Source: Epiperipatus broadwayi (Eukaryota > Onychophora > Udeonychophora > Euonychophora > Peripatidae). Taken from it: DNA of 64,000 nucleotides. Under the pieces are notes generated by a model, which did no database searches, was not told the DNA's origin, and was given only the letters and a program-made list of their open reading frames with translations. A program made the translations under genes and the position numbers. The stretch covers positions 25,099,401 to 25,163,400 of the forward strand of contig JAQFVV010000001.1 of NCBI GenBank assembly GCA_028023455.1, read 5' to 3'. Shown here in pieces: positions 35,320-47,320 of this stretch. Within the stretch, counting starts at the first letter, position 1, and the number at the start of each line of letters is the position of its first letter.

Positions 35320-36377
35320 AAAATTATCACAACATCAAAAGTAAACCAGTCTACCCAAAGAAAGTGAACTGTACAACACAACCATTGGTTTCATTGCTAT
35401 AAGCAGACTTTTTCAAGTGCAAAGGACTAAAAACTTATCAACAAATATATAATATTACCCACAATTCCCAGTTACATCCCATATACCCTTAATATTAAAA
35501 AAAGTCATAAACAAGTTAATTGCTTCAGAATCCTAAATTACCTTGTTTAAAAATTCTTTTAATATTATGAGTGTGTGGATGTAATTAATAATTGTGGATA
35601 ATAATTAGTATATATTTGTTGCTAAGTTTTTAGTCCTTTGCACTTGAGTTGGTTTATAGAATTTCTTTTCTTTGGCTAGTCTGGTTTACTTTTAAAATTT
35701 AGGATAATTTTAATTATTTTATAGACTAGTTTAGCTTTAGGCTTTTAATGTTTATATATATTCTACATTAATATCTAGAATGGCAGTATGCAAATATATA
35801 TATATATATATTTCAAGATTGTACATATGGTCTTTCACATAAGAGAGTTAGTTAACAGTAGTTGTGAAAAAGAATAATAAAAAGTAACTTTGAAATTCTT
35901 TAAAGGATATAAACAAAAATATATTTTATAACATATTTACAATAATAACACTGTAATAAGGGTTAGTTTTATTATTGATATCTGAAGAACTTAAAATATA
36001 TATATATTTTTAAAAAAAGTTTTATAATATAGAATAATAATAACATATTAAGATGAAGTTTTATTATCAGTAACTAGAAGATTTAGAATTAGAAAAAAAA
36101 AAGAATATACTTATAAATATAATTAAAAGAATGTAAGGTGAAATCACTAATTAAATGATAGATTATTCCAATTATAATACAATAAAATTAGGCAGACTAA
36201 TTAAAAAAAAAACAACAACTTAATGAGGCAGACTAATTAGGAAATAGATCTTTAAAAAATAAGGCAATTAAAGCATCTACATTTTGGTTTAATAATGAAA
36301 GATTAAAATTATAAGTTATGTATTTTTATACAATTGCATTTTGGAAATACAGTAATGTTTTTTTAAAATCACTAAAA
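35320..36377. other. AT-rich sequence, nothing recognised
   Basis: Only a (TA)n tract near 35795-35812 and scattered A/T runs were noted. Confidence 0.3.
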
Positions 36378-37517
36378 CATCGCATGATCACCAATTCCTA
36401 TGTGTACATAGCTGTTAATGGAGTAGCAAACTCTCCATACAGCAGTGCCACCCAATCCAAGCCTAAGTAATCAATGGATGCAAGAAGGTTTGTGCATAAA
36501 ATCCCTATCTAGTGCCTAGTCATCCAAATATCCTTAGACTAGTTTCTAGCTAATGGCATTTATCAGTAAGAAGCCTTAGATTTGAGAGCACTGTATTTCG
36601 ATCTTAGGATTTAATGCAACCCTCCAGTAGGCATATTTCACCTCTTTCATTAACTATAAAACTATGAGCCCAAGATGAAAAGAACAATGTTTTTAATCCA
36701 AGCCCATTAGCTTATATGTCATATAGACCTGAACCCAGTTCAATGTCTATACCTTTTAGTGTTTGTTTTTTTAAAAACTGCAATCACTATAATCTTATGG
36801 GTAGGATTGACATAAAACAATTAAAAACAACATGATTACCTCTTCCTATGTTTACCCAAGCTATTCATAACAACAGCAAACTTTCCATATAGTAGTGAAA
36901 CTCAGTGGAAACCTAAGTAATCAATAGATACAAGAAGGTTTGTATATCAAATCCTTATCTAGTGCTTACTCCTCCATTATTCACAGACTAACTTTTAGCT
37001 TGTCACATCCACTGATTTTTTAGCTTGCACTAGGTGGCATTATTGCATGGAGAATTTGATATTGTATTAACAGCTTATGTAGGCATAGGAAGCAGTGACC
37101 ATTTTATGTTTCAGTGATTTTATATAAATCCTGTTCATATTATTATGAATGATTGTGGTTTTAAAAAAATCAAAGACACCAAAATGTATAGACCCTGAAC
37201 TGAGTTCAGATCTATATGATTATATAAGTGAATAAGTGTGGATTGAAAACATTGTTGTTTTCATCTTGGGCTCATAGCTTTATAGTTAACAAAAGAGATA
37301 AAAGAAGTTATTGGAGAGTTGCATTAAATACTAAGGTCTAGGTGCAGTACTCTCAGATCTAAGGCTCGTCACTGATAAAAGCCACAATCTAGAAACTAGT
37401 CTGGTGATACAGAATGAGTAGACATTAGATAGGGATTTTATGAACAAACCTTTTTGCATTCATTGATTACTTAGGGTTGCACTCAGTGGCACTACTGTAT
37501 GGAAAATTTGCTAATAG
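36378..37517. mobile_element. Composite fold-back element, copy 3
   Basis: This is a diverged, larger member of the fold-back family. The outer left end CGCATGATCACC...GCAAACTCTCCATACAG pairs with the right end ...CACTACTGTATGGAAAATTTGC. Long internal arms match in inverse, for example AACTATAAAACTATGAGCCC against GGGCTCATAGCTTTATAGTT. A second left terminus starts near 36828 and a second right terminus ends near 37120, so one element appears nested in or fused with another. It is non-coding. Confidence 0.82.
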
Positions 37518-37519
37518 TT

Positions 37520-40135
37520 TTTAATTAATAAATGAAAGTATTATCTCTAGTTTACTCCAAAAAATTAGTTAAAAATATAATTATAGAAAAAATATTAATG
37601 TCAATAAGGAATTTAAGATTAAAAAAAACAGGTGAGGTGATATTTCTTTAAAACTTCTCTCTTTGAAGTTAGACAGTAGAGAAGCTGACATGACTCTCAG
37701 TAGGCACAAGCTAGAAAAATACCACAAACTGCCTGAAATCTACTTTGTAGCTTACATTTGCAATTGGAATATGTTATGCTAAAAATTCTAGCTAAAATGT
37801 TTTAACTCTCAATGCAATGGGAAATATGATGAGCCAACAAGTGTTTATGTAATTTTAATAAGCAAAATTATAAACTAAAATAGGAAAAAAAATCTCCATG
37901 AATGAATTTATAAATGGACCTTAGATTTGTCTCTAAAATATACATGTACTTATCTATGAGGGAAATCTAAAGCACGAGTTATTAAAGCCTCATAAAATGC
38001 TACTACAAGAATTACTGCAAAGAGACTATTTTACTGTTATACAAGACAAATATAAGTTACTTAAATTACTTGAAAAAAAATCTTTAAACTCTAATCTTAC
38101 AAACATTTATATTTTTATAATTCATCTTTTGAATGGTTTTTATATATTTTATAATATATAAATATCATAAATTGAGTGAAATATATAAAAGAAAGTGGTT
38201 GATTTGTTTTTATAAACTGATTTAAAAGAAGCAACTTAAATCACATCATTTAATTAATTTTAATATTTATTCTCAGTTGAAGAAAGTTTAAAGACAAATA
38301 TTTACTCCTTTTTATATTAAAAAAAGATTGGTGTCAGTCAAAAAAGAACAAACAAAATATTTTTTTTACAAGTTGATTTATTTTGAAACATAACAATTAA
38401 TATTCAGAAATATCTAAAATGTTATTTTAGATAAAATGATGTAATTATAATATTTTAGATTATAACATAATTCTAAAATGTATAGATTAACAAGAGAACA
38501 AAGTAGTCACATAGAAGGATATATAAATACAGTATATGTTTGTAGGTGTAGATGTTTGTGTATGTATATGAGAAATACTCAAGAAGTAAATAGAAGACAA
38601 TGTTATATTTATTTTCATTTCAAATTAAGCACAATTTGTTTAGTATTACAAATATCATCAGGAATTGCCTTGCATAAAGAAAGACTCTTGTGTTAATGAA
38701 TATTTATGATACATGCTTTTATGTGTATGAACATTATTATACAAAAATAATTATTTATGAGCTATTGTTCTGTAGTAAAAATACTGTTTATCAGGGGTAA
38801 GATCTGAAAGAATTTTATAAAAGATAAGATCCAAAAGTCTGACCACTTTTTTCAATTATTATTAGGTTGTTGAAGACTTTTATATAGTTATGTAAAGGTT
38901 TACTATGATTTGCACTATAGTTATGTCTAAACTTTATTTTATATTTATATGGGAATGCTGTGAATTTAAATGTGATTAAATAAATGTCTTATATTTTCAG
39001 GGGTCAGTAATATATAAAATTATATCCTAGATGCATTGAAGGCATGGAGTATTAATGGTAATTAGTATTTAATCATATCATCATATTATATGCTCTGGTT
39101 TATATGATTATTATTTTTAGTGTTTCATCAAATATAAACCTTGGACATTTTTTTAAGGATTTTTGAATATCATAGTTTGTTGCATATTTATCTTTCTACA
39201 TGTAATATGAAACACCAATTAAAATATTATTTAGATATAAGATTATTAAATTATTAATAAAATTTAAAAAAGATAGTTAAATAAGGAGTTAGTTATTTGA
39301 AGATGAGTACAATGTAAAATATAATACAATTTAAAAGAGATTAATAATGGCTTTTATTAAATATAATACCTTATGTTATACTTTACAAATATTAACTAAA
39401 GAATGTATCATGTTTTCTAAAAAGTGATAATAAAGTATTTATGCACTGAACATTATATTACTACTAATCTGTAAATAAATTATTTATTATTATTCATTTA
39501 AATATTGTGGGATTTCAATTTTTTTTTTTATGGAAAAATGTCTAAGCAGAATACCAAGTTCATGGTCTATTTCATCCAAAAGTAATTCATGTAATCCTTG
39601 ATTTAGTCAGATAGTATAAATTGAAGGTGATATATTGATCAGATTAATCAGTAAAGCATACAGAAAATCAACATAAAACTAAAATATTATAAAAGAAAAT
39701 TGTGACAAATCATATTAACAGGACACATTCCTGGAATATTTCTTGATAATATTCATGAGATGATAGCCAGATTCTGATGATGACCATGAACTTAGTCTTA
39801 AAATTTAAAATAAGTATATTGATTATTTAGGATTTTATTATGTTTACTGCATATTATCAACATAAATGCTAGCACATTTAAAGATGTAGCCACATATTGT
39901 ACTACATCATTAATGTATCATCGATTATTATAAAATGAACATACAACATTTATCATTTATTATTTATATATTTTTTACATTATTATATTTTTGCTATTTT
40001 GGTTGTTATAATGTGAAATTAATTATTTCCATCTATGAATTTTAAAGAACCCTTGGATTAAATACCATAGAAGTACATTATATACACAACTGACTGCTGA
40101 AGCATTCAAGCTTCAAAATCAAATTGAATACATAT
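37520..40135. other. AT-rich sequence, no gene recognised
   Basis: A 72-codon frame at 38478-38696 has no recognisable motif and lies in ordinary AT-rich sequence. I do not call it a gene. Confidence 0.3.
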
Positions 40136-40139
40136 ATAT

Positions 40140-40450
40140 ATTGTAATGGGCTGGTTGATTCCAGAAGATATAGGGGGAGCCCATCTTACTATGATCGGAC
40201 TTTGGGTCTTTGGATAGGATGCAAGTGATTACGTGATGAAATACATAACCTATGATTGTACCTACTTTCAATAGACTAGCTCTACCTACTTTTATTAATC
40301 TAGATACAATTTGGGTCAGTTCACCCAATTCTCACCCCTTTCTAGCCACGTTATACCACAGTATTCAAACTCAGGGAGTAATTGCCTGAGCTCTCTTATT
40401 AGGGAAGGAGATCACACTAATAGTAGTTATTGCACATCTATATAGGTGAT
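40140..40450. other. Unidentified GC-richer island
   Basis: About 310 bp with clearly more G and C than the flanks, starting TGTAATGGGCTGG. No open frame with motifs, no tRNA boxes and no terminal inverted repeat were found. It could be a solo LTR or SINE-like repeat of a family not otherwise present here. The stretch from 40450 to 41234 is plain AT-rich sequence ending in a TA tract. Confidence 0.3.
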
Positions 40451-41234
40451 AATTAATTACCAAAAATCAATTAAGCATAAGATATATAAAAAATATGTAT
40501 GTGCAGTATAAGTACATATATGTATTAAAAGTTTTAATAAATGACTTAAATATGTATATGTATTTCCTCTATCATAGTAATAATATTGATAGGTGTAAAA
40601 CTAAATAAGATAATAATGTTTCTAATGGGTATGTGAATAATGAAGAACTATAAAGCTGGTGGTGGATATTGAAATAATGATGAGTTAGAGACCAAATTAA
40701 AATAACGAATTATATAAACATTTATTGACTAACAAAAAATATAAAGTATGACTAACAATTAAATCTGATACATGTAATTTATTTTGTCAAGGATGAATTT
40801 CTACCACATCGATATCTATAGTGACATTAATAAAAATAAAACCTTTGCCCTAAACCCAATGGTAGAAGTTTATATACTTGACTAATTATTTACGACAACG
40901 AATATGTAAAATTATAATATGTATATGTGATTTCGATTTTAGCTGGCTAATTTAAAATATGTATACAAACATAACAACAACAAAAAAATATTTGTTGTCC
41001 AGATAAATCAATGGTTATAAATCATTGATTTATAAAAGCAGTACAAAAGTAAGCTTAATTAATAATAAATAAAAAAAAATCTATCATTTTGTTTTGCTTA
41101 CTATGAGATAATATTAAAATGTCTTGCCTCTTAATTTCCTATATGTTGTCAAAAGTCAGTCAGATGGGGAGATCAAAACTAGTAATTTTTTTTATTCTTT
41201 ATACAATTAAAGATGATAAAATATATATATATAT

Positions 41235-43211
41235 TGTAGGAGTATATATATATATACTCATACATACTCATACATTTATGTAATCAATATGTATAGATTA
41301 TATTTACATTATTATTATACTTATGAAAATAAATATATAAAGTTGCTACTTTTCATTCTTTAAAATGAAAAATGACGTTGTTGACAAAAGACTGTTGACA
41401 AGGTGATAAATGACCTCTGGGTTCACAGTTTATCGAATTAAAGGAAATGAAATTAACTTAGTGTTTTAATATCTAATTGTTATTGCAACAATGAGAATGG
41501 GTATGCTTCAGCGAGCTGATGGAGCGAGACATGAAATAATTTTTCTATTCTTGTTATTAGAAGAATAAGGATTCTATTTTTATCAGCTATATTTTCATAA
41601 AAACTTTTACTATGTTTGATTACAAATAACAGTGTAAGTTGAAGTTTATATTTTAAACAATTTAATACTCATTAAAAGAAGTTTCTTATACTTGTTCAAT
41701 GAAAGTAATCTAAATATATTTTCGTGTTTTATAGAAAAAATTGTTTGAATTACGTTTTAAAATCTAAACAGTGTCTTAAAAAAAAAAAGAACATGTTTAT
41801 AAAAACTTCATTCAAATTTTATGTACTTTTCATTATAAAGAAAATGCAGAGTGGCTAGAACACAAATATTTATCATGGGATAGATAAAATGCACTTGCCT
41901 AATCAAACATATATATGTGGGAATAACATCGTTTGCCGAATGCTTTAGAATTATAAAGAAATTAGATCTTCAAAATGGAATTATGAATGCCTTAAAATTA
42001 TAAAAATTAGATCTTCAAAATGGAATTATAAATATTAATGAAGGAACTTTATATTAAGAAGATGAATATAAAGAGGAAACTAAATGTCAACTTAGGATAT
42101 CCTAATCTTATTCTCTTTAATGTTTAACAACAAAGGAATCAAAAAACTGCGTCTTCGAAGGATTTTCATTCTCGCGAGGAACATAAACTTTTATAAATGT
42201 CATTTGGGATTTTTGAAAATTATAATTAGGAAAAGTTAATTTCATTTTCTTTATCATCGTAGAGAATTAATAATTTAGAATATTTTTGTTTTTATTTATG
42301 ATTAATAAAGATATAAATATCGGTTAATAAATGTTAATTTTGGAAACGAGATAATGTGAACTTAGAGGTAAGATATTAAACTATTTTTGAATCCACATAT
42401 TATTTTCCATGACATGACACTACATTGTTTATACTAATCAAAATAGACTAATAAATGTAATGTGTGATAAAGAAATAAATGATTAACATTGTTGTGAAGT
42501 ATGTATTTTTATATTAATAAATATAACTTGACTGACAATCATTTTAACGAATGAAGGTGTTATATACAAATAATTGGATTATTATTTGTATTATCTAATT
42601 AGTGTAAATTAGCGTTAATATAATTGTCTAAATATTAGGATACTTATATTTTAAATAAATTGTAAAATCACGTAGTGTTATATGTTTAGAAATATATCTA
42701 CTGTAAGCAAAGAGAATGTTTATATTTTTAATATAAGGAGGTAGATATATAAATATTTTTTTATATATATTGTAAAATTTAAATTATTTAAGTGTTAAAT
42801 AAATAATTATGTTTTTTATATTAAATGAAGTCTTCAATTTTATTTTATTTGAATTAAAGAGTTAGTGAGATTCGTTGTTAATATTACTTTAAAATATTGA
42901 TAGGAACCCCTGAAGAGAGTAAAGTGTTAAACTTCCCTGAGTTCGAAATCTGAGCATAACGGTAAAGTTAATTAAGGTGAAAATTGATTTGATGTGGTTG
43001 GATATAATAATTTTTTTAAAATAATAAATTAGTTATTGGGAACAAATATAGTTTTATATCAAAATTAAATCACATCATTCGTGGCATCCTATATGAAGAC
43101 CTTAAATCTGACTATAGTGAGATGCGACTCCTTAACTTATCTTGTTGAGAGGGGGTATACCGTTACATATGGCACATCCAAGTGAGGCTTTGAATTATGT
43201 ATACCGTTACA
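41235..43211 (+). repeat. 5' LTR of the gypsy element
   Basis: This 1977-bp LTR starts TGTAGGAGTATATA and ends CCGTTACA. It is unusually long for a gypsy LTR and should contain the promoter and polyadenylation signal. Compared with the 3' LTR I count about 22 substitutions plus a few length changes in A or TA runs. It contains a 45-bp tandem repeat of ATTAGATCTTCAAAATGGAA units (41961 and 42006). Confidence 0.95.
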
Positions 43212-43213
43212 TA

Positions 43214-43231
43214 TGGCGCACACAACTAGGG
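43214..43231 (+). promoter_or_regulatory. Putative primer-binding site
   Basis: TGGCGCACACAACTAGGG lies 2 nt after the 5' LTR. It starts with TGG, the complement of tRNA CCA ends, as expected for minus-strand priming. The priming tRNA was not identified. A 44-bp quasi-repeat places a similar TGGCACATCC inside the LTR end itself. Confidence 0.6.
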
Positions 43232-43563
43232 CCTTGAATCATAGATTCCATATCATTATTATATTGAATCATAGATGTTATATTGTTTGTATAGCGATAC
43301 AAAACATTGAGGGATAAATGGTATTAATAATGGTCTCATATTAAATGTGTTGTAAAATAGTAGGTAATAAAATAATGGAGACTTTGAAAATTAAATAAGT
43401 AAAATTTAAATGAATAGATCACTCGCTTAAAAATATAATTTTAAAATTAGGCATTAGAGTAAGAACTCACATATATATCTTGAAAAGAGAAAGGCATCAC
43501 ATTAATATCCTATGATAAATAATATATTATCGTACAAATAAAGTTAAAGTTAAAGATAGTTTT

Positions 43564-45540
43564 ATGATTACAAGAAGTAAGTATAAAATATTTTCTTCTA
43601 ATACTAATAATATGGAAATGCAAACTGAGATACTTAGTTCAGATATCGCTGATGATACTATGAATCGTACTAATGAACAAATAAATATAGGTGTGTCTGA
43701 GAGTAATTCTATATTAGATACTCATGTTCCAGAAATTATGGATATTGTGGACAAACCTATAGAAAGTAAAACCAGTGATAATCCATCATTAAGTCAAATG
43801 ATGTTAATGATGCAACAAATGATAGAGAATTTAAATACAAACATAGATACTAAAATGGAAAATATGCATACTCAGATGGAAAATCTGAAAGTAGATTTGT
43901 CTACGAATATTGATACCAAGATGGAAAGTATGAATACCAAAATGGAAAGTGTGAAAGTAGATATTACAAATGAATTATCAATAAAATTAGATAATATAAA
44001 AATAGATTTGCAGGACGAGGTATCACAAATACAAACAAATATGAATAATGAAATTCAAAAAATTCAAAAGGTTATTGAAGAAACAGATCTTAAGTGTCAA
44101 AAAAGATTTTTTGAATTTGAAACAAAGCTAGAAAATAAAGTAGAAAACAAATTTCTAGAAATAAAAACTGTATACAATCATCTTCAAATTGATATGTATA
44201 AAATCCAAGAAGAGACTGAAAAGGTTTTAGATGAGAAAATAGAAGATGTCCACATAGAAATTAATAACCAAGACAAGAAAATTCAGTCTATGGAAAAAGA
44301 TTTTCAGTGTCTAAATGTGAAGCAAAATTTGATTGATTCAGACGTAAAGTTAAATAAAGATAATATTGAAATATTATTAGAGAATCAATCGGAGATATTT
44401 AATCAATTGGAAAATAAAAATATTACCGTAGATCAGACCATAAAAGTTTTGAAGGATGAGTTTGAGAAAGAAAGAAAAATAATGATGGAAAATTATACCC
44501 AAGCTTGTAAAAGGATTAAATTATCTAATATCAAAGGAGACACTACTTCAGATAAATTTAATCAAATATTAGAAGCTATTAATAGGATAAGGGAAGATCC
44601 AAATAAAAAGGAACATCAAGATGAAATAATGATTGAGATGGAAAACATGCAAAGGGAACAAAATAATGAGGATAATATTAGTTATTTTATAGGAGACTTT
44701 GCTCACCATCACAATCAACAATCAACTATAAATCTGCAAAAAGAAAATGTTAGCAATACAAATCATGTATTACAATCTAATGTTGTAAATCAATTTGTAA
44801 AATTAAAACACTTTCAAGGGTTTACAAATGAAGCTCCAATAGAGCATCTAAAGAGTTTAAATTTATATTTTTCAGTAAATAGTAATTTGACAGAAGGTGA
44901 AAAATTGATAGTAGCATACAGTCATTTACAAGGTGATGCTTTATCATGGTGGGAATCATTATTCCAAATACCTAAAACTTTTGAAGAATATCAAACATTA
45001 TTGATAAAGAATTTTTGGAATAGTGATCGTCAAGAATCACTGTTGTATCAAATACTTCAGGAAAAGTATAAAAGTATGCCAGGTGAAACTCTTACTAAAT
45101 TTTTTAGAAGACAGGTATCAAAACTGAAAACCCTTGATACTTACCATTTCAGCCAAAATCAAATTATTTGTATTGCAAAACACAACTTACCTATGAAAAT
45201 TGAGCAGTCTTTATTATTTTCTAATGCACAAAATATCGAACAAATTATAGATATTTTAAATAATATTGACTCAAATAACCAAAATCTTAATCAAAATTAT
45301 GTTGAAAGAAAGAAAGAAAATATTCAAGTAAATGCTATTAATTATAAAAAAAGAAAGCATAAGACTTTTAATCATTCACAAAGTAAAACAATGAAGAGTG
45401 ATAATAATGCAGATGTTAAATTAAGTTCTGATACACGTCAAATTTCAGAAATTAAGAGTATAGCATCTACTAGTGGATTGAATAAAGGTAAAATAGGGTA
45501 TAATAAAAATATACCCAAAACAACAGCAAAATTAAATTAA
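43564..45540 (+). CDS. gag: Gag polyprotein of the gypsy element
   Basis: An intact 658-aa Gag is expected to form the cytoplasmic virus-like particle and package element RNA. Residues 75-320 are rich in heptad-like Leu, Ile and Met, and are predicted to be coiled coil. They include a duplicated 22-residue motif, TNIDTKME..., at 92 and 114. Residues about 411-555 match the retrotransposon Gag (capsid) family: LKHFQGFTNEAPIEHL, then GDALSWWESL with its paired Trp at 462-463, then a FxxR motif. There is no CCHC zinc knuckle. Instead the C-terminus is basic (ERKKEN, NYKKRKHK, residues 581-600), which may serve for RNA binding. The start is the first ATG after a 350-nt leader. The frame overlaps pol by 34 nt in the -1 register, with a hairpin just past the stop. 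It is unusually long for a gypsy Gag because of the coiled coil. Confidence 0.92.
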   Translation: MITRSKYKIFSSNTNNMEMQTEILSSDIADDTMNRTNEQINIGVSESNSILDTHVPEIMDIVDKPIESKTSDNPSLSQMMLMMQQMIENLNTNIDTKMENMHTQMENLKVDLSTNIDTKMESMNTKMESVKVDITNELSIKLDNIKIDLQDEVSQIQTNMNNEIQKIQKVIEETDLKCQKRFFEFETKLENKVENKFLEIKTVYNHLQIDMYKIQEETEKVLDEKIEDVHIEINNQDKKIQSMEKDFQCLNVKQNLIDSDVKLNKDNIEILLENQSEIFNQLENKNITVDQTIKVLKDEFEKERKIMMENYTQACKRIKLSNIKGDTTSDKFNQILEAINRIREDPNKKEHQDEIMIEMENMQREQNNEDNISYFIGDFAHHHNQQSTINLQKENVSNTNHVLQSNVVNQFVKLKHFQGFTNEAPIEHLKSLNLYFSVNSNLTEGEKLIVAYSHLQGDALSWWESLFQIPKTFEEYQTLLIKNFWNSDRQESLLYQILQEKYKSMPGETLTKFFRRQVSKLKTLDTYHFSQNQIICIAKHNLPMKIEQSLLFSNAQNIEQIIDILNNIDSNNQNLNQNYVERKKENIQVNAINYKKRKHKTFNHSQSKTMKSDNNADVKLSSDTRQISEIKSIASTSGLNKGKIGYNKNIPKTTAKLN

Positions 45541-46838
45541 AGAGGGTCTTCGGAAATAGTTCCTCTCCTCAAAGACCCATATTTAAAACGAGGAACAAAA
45601 ATAAAATTGTAGTTAAACAAATCACCAACATAATATGTTCAGAGGAAGATGATGAACCCAAGTATGCTGTTCAAAATTGTCCATTAATTAATATTATGTT
45701 TGAAGATTTGCAAATTAGAGCCTTATTAGATAGTGGTAGCCAAATATCTGTAATATCTGAAGAGTTTTATAAAAGGTTGATGGATAAAAATCCACATATT
45801 AAAACCTTACCTCTAAAATCAGTACAGATTACCCTAGCTAATAATAAAAGGGCAAAATTAATTCAAAAGCAGATCTGGATCAAACTAACTATTAATCAAA
45901 CATGTATTTATCATGTATTTTTGATATTAACTGGACTTATTCATGAAATGATATTGGGAGTAGACTTTTTACATCTGAACAAATGTTTGATTGATTTTAA
46001 AAATAAGATAGTTCATATAGGTGATGAGGTTTTAAGGATGACATTGTCTCCAAAGTATGATCTGTTGGAAATTGATTGTATAATGTCAAACGTACCAGAA
46101 ACACTTGTAAAATCAAAAATTGCTGAATCAAATTTAATTGATGGCGATAATGTTAATAAATTGCAATCTATTATTAATGAATATAATACAATATTTTCAG
46201 AAATACCAGGAGTGATTGAAGGTTTTCAGCAAAGAATAAAATTAATTCATGATCAACCTTTTCAATCCAAATCTTATCCTATTCCTTATCAATATAGAGA
46301 AGAAATATATAAACAAATTAATAAAATGCTTGAATGGGAAATCATTTCCAAATGCTCTTCACCATACTGTAATCCAGTTGTGACGGTGAAGAAGAAAGAT
46401 GGGTCAATGAGATTTTGTTTGGATGCTAGACAACTAAACAAAATTACTGTCCCTGACAGAAATATACTACCACCCATACATGAATTATTCGTGAGATTTG
46501 GAAACAAGAAAGTATTTTCTACTTTCGATTTGACCTCAAGCTATTGGCAGATAGAACTTCATCCTGAAGATCGCCAATATACCGCGTTTCGGTATGAAGG
46601 ATTTACTTATCAATTTAATAGGATGCCATTTGGATTGATCAATAGTGGTGCTGCTTTAATTCGATGCTTGGATAAAACCTTATCTCCTGATATAAAACAG
46701 ATTGTGACAATGTATGTAGATGATGTTATAATTGCATCAACTACAATTGAAGAACAACTTCAACATATAGAAATGTTTTTTAAAGAGTGTTCTGACAAAG
46801 GAATAAAAATCAATTTTAAGAAAAGCACTTTAGTATAG
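45507..46838 (+). pseudogene. pol: pol segment 1: protease and reverse transcriptase
   Basis: The frame is open from just after a stop at 45504-45506, so it overlaps the end of gag; its first ATG is 45696. Counting from that ATG, an aspartic protease site lies at residues 9-15 (ALLDSGS, with Ser where DTG is commoner). A reverse transcriptase follows from about residue 190. It includes FDLTSSYWQIEL with the first catalytic Asp, MPFGLINSG, and the active site YVDDVIIAS at 340-343. The frame ends after FKKSTLV at a TAG (46836-46838), in mid-RT. Homology resumes at once in a different frame, so this is a frameshift, located in a short TATA repeat at 46834-46837. Other copies of the family would normally continue as one Pol protein. 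Confidence 0.9.
45544..45578 (+). promoter_or_regulatory. Hairpin 3' of gag stop, candidate recoding signal
   Basis: GGGTCTT (45544-45550) pairs with AAGACCC (45572-45578), enclosing a nested GGAA/TTCC hairpin with an ATAG loop (45552-45563). It starts 4 nt after the gag TAA. A structure this close to a gag-pol junction commonly stimulates -1 frameshifting or readthrough. No canonical X-XXY-YYZ slippery heptamer was found in the 34-nt overlap. The best slip run is AAAA at 45528-45531. Confidence 0.6.
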
Positions 46839-47317
46839 TGATCTTCTTAGATCATATTGTTGGTCACAATGGGATTAAACCTCATCCGGATAAGATTAGT
46901 GCTATACAGAATTTCCCTAAACCCACAAATAAAAAACAAATAAGATCATTTTTAGGAATATGTAATTTTTATAATCGTTTCTACCAAAAATTTTCTGATT
47001 GCATGGAACCATTGTTAAAACTCATTAGAAAAGATGAGAAATGGAAATGGACTGAGGAACAAGATGATGTGTTTGCTGGAATCAAAGCTGGATTTTTAAA
47101 GCAAACTATATTAGCTTTTCCTGATTTTAGCAAACCATTCATCTTACAAACAGATAGTAGCGGTTACGGATTAGGGGTAACCTTATCTCAAATCCAAGAG
47201 GATGGCCAAACAGGAGTCCTCTATTTTATTAGCCGGCTATTAAAAGGACCTGAATTGAATTATACGGTTACAGAGAAAGAAGCCCTAGCAATAGTGTGGG
47301 CTTTTCAAAAATTTTGA
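46838..47317 (+). pseudogene. pol: pol segment 2: RT thumb and RNase H start
   Basis: After the frameshift the frame continues with IFLDHIVGHNGIKPHPDKI (the RT connection seen in all gypsy Pol proteins) and FLGICNFYNRF. The RNase H start follows: FILQTDSSGYGLGVTLSQ supplies the first catalytic Asp, and TEKEALAIVWAFQKF the Glu. It ends at an in-frame TGA (47315-47317). The reading frame is unchanged beyond it, so this is a point nonsense mutation rather than a domain end. There is no real start codon here. Confidence 0.88.
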
Positions 47318-47320
47318 CAG

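Noticed and set aside
46289-46507. 72-codon minus-strand frame inside pol
   Set aside because: It is antisense to the reverse transcriptase, whose motifs are unambiguous.
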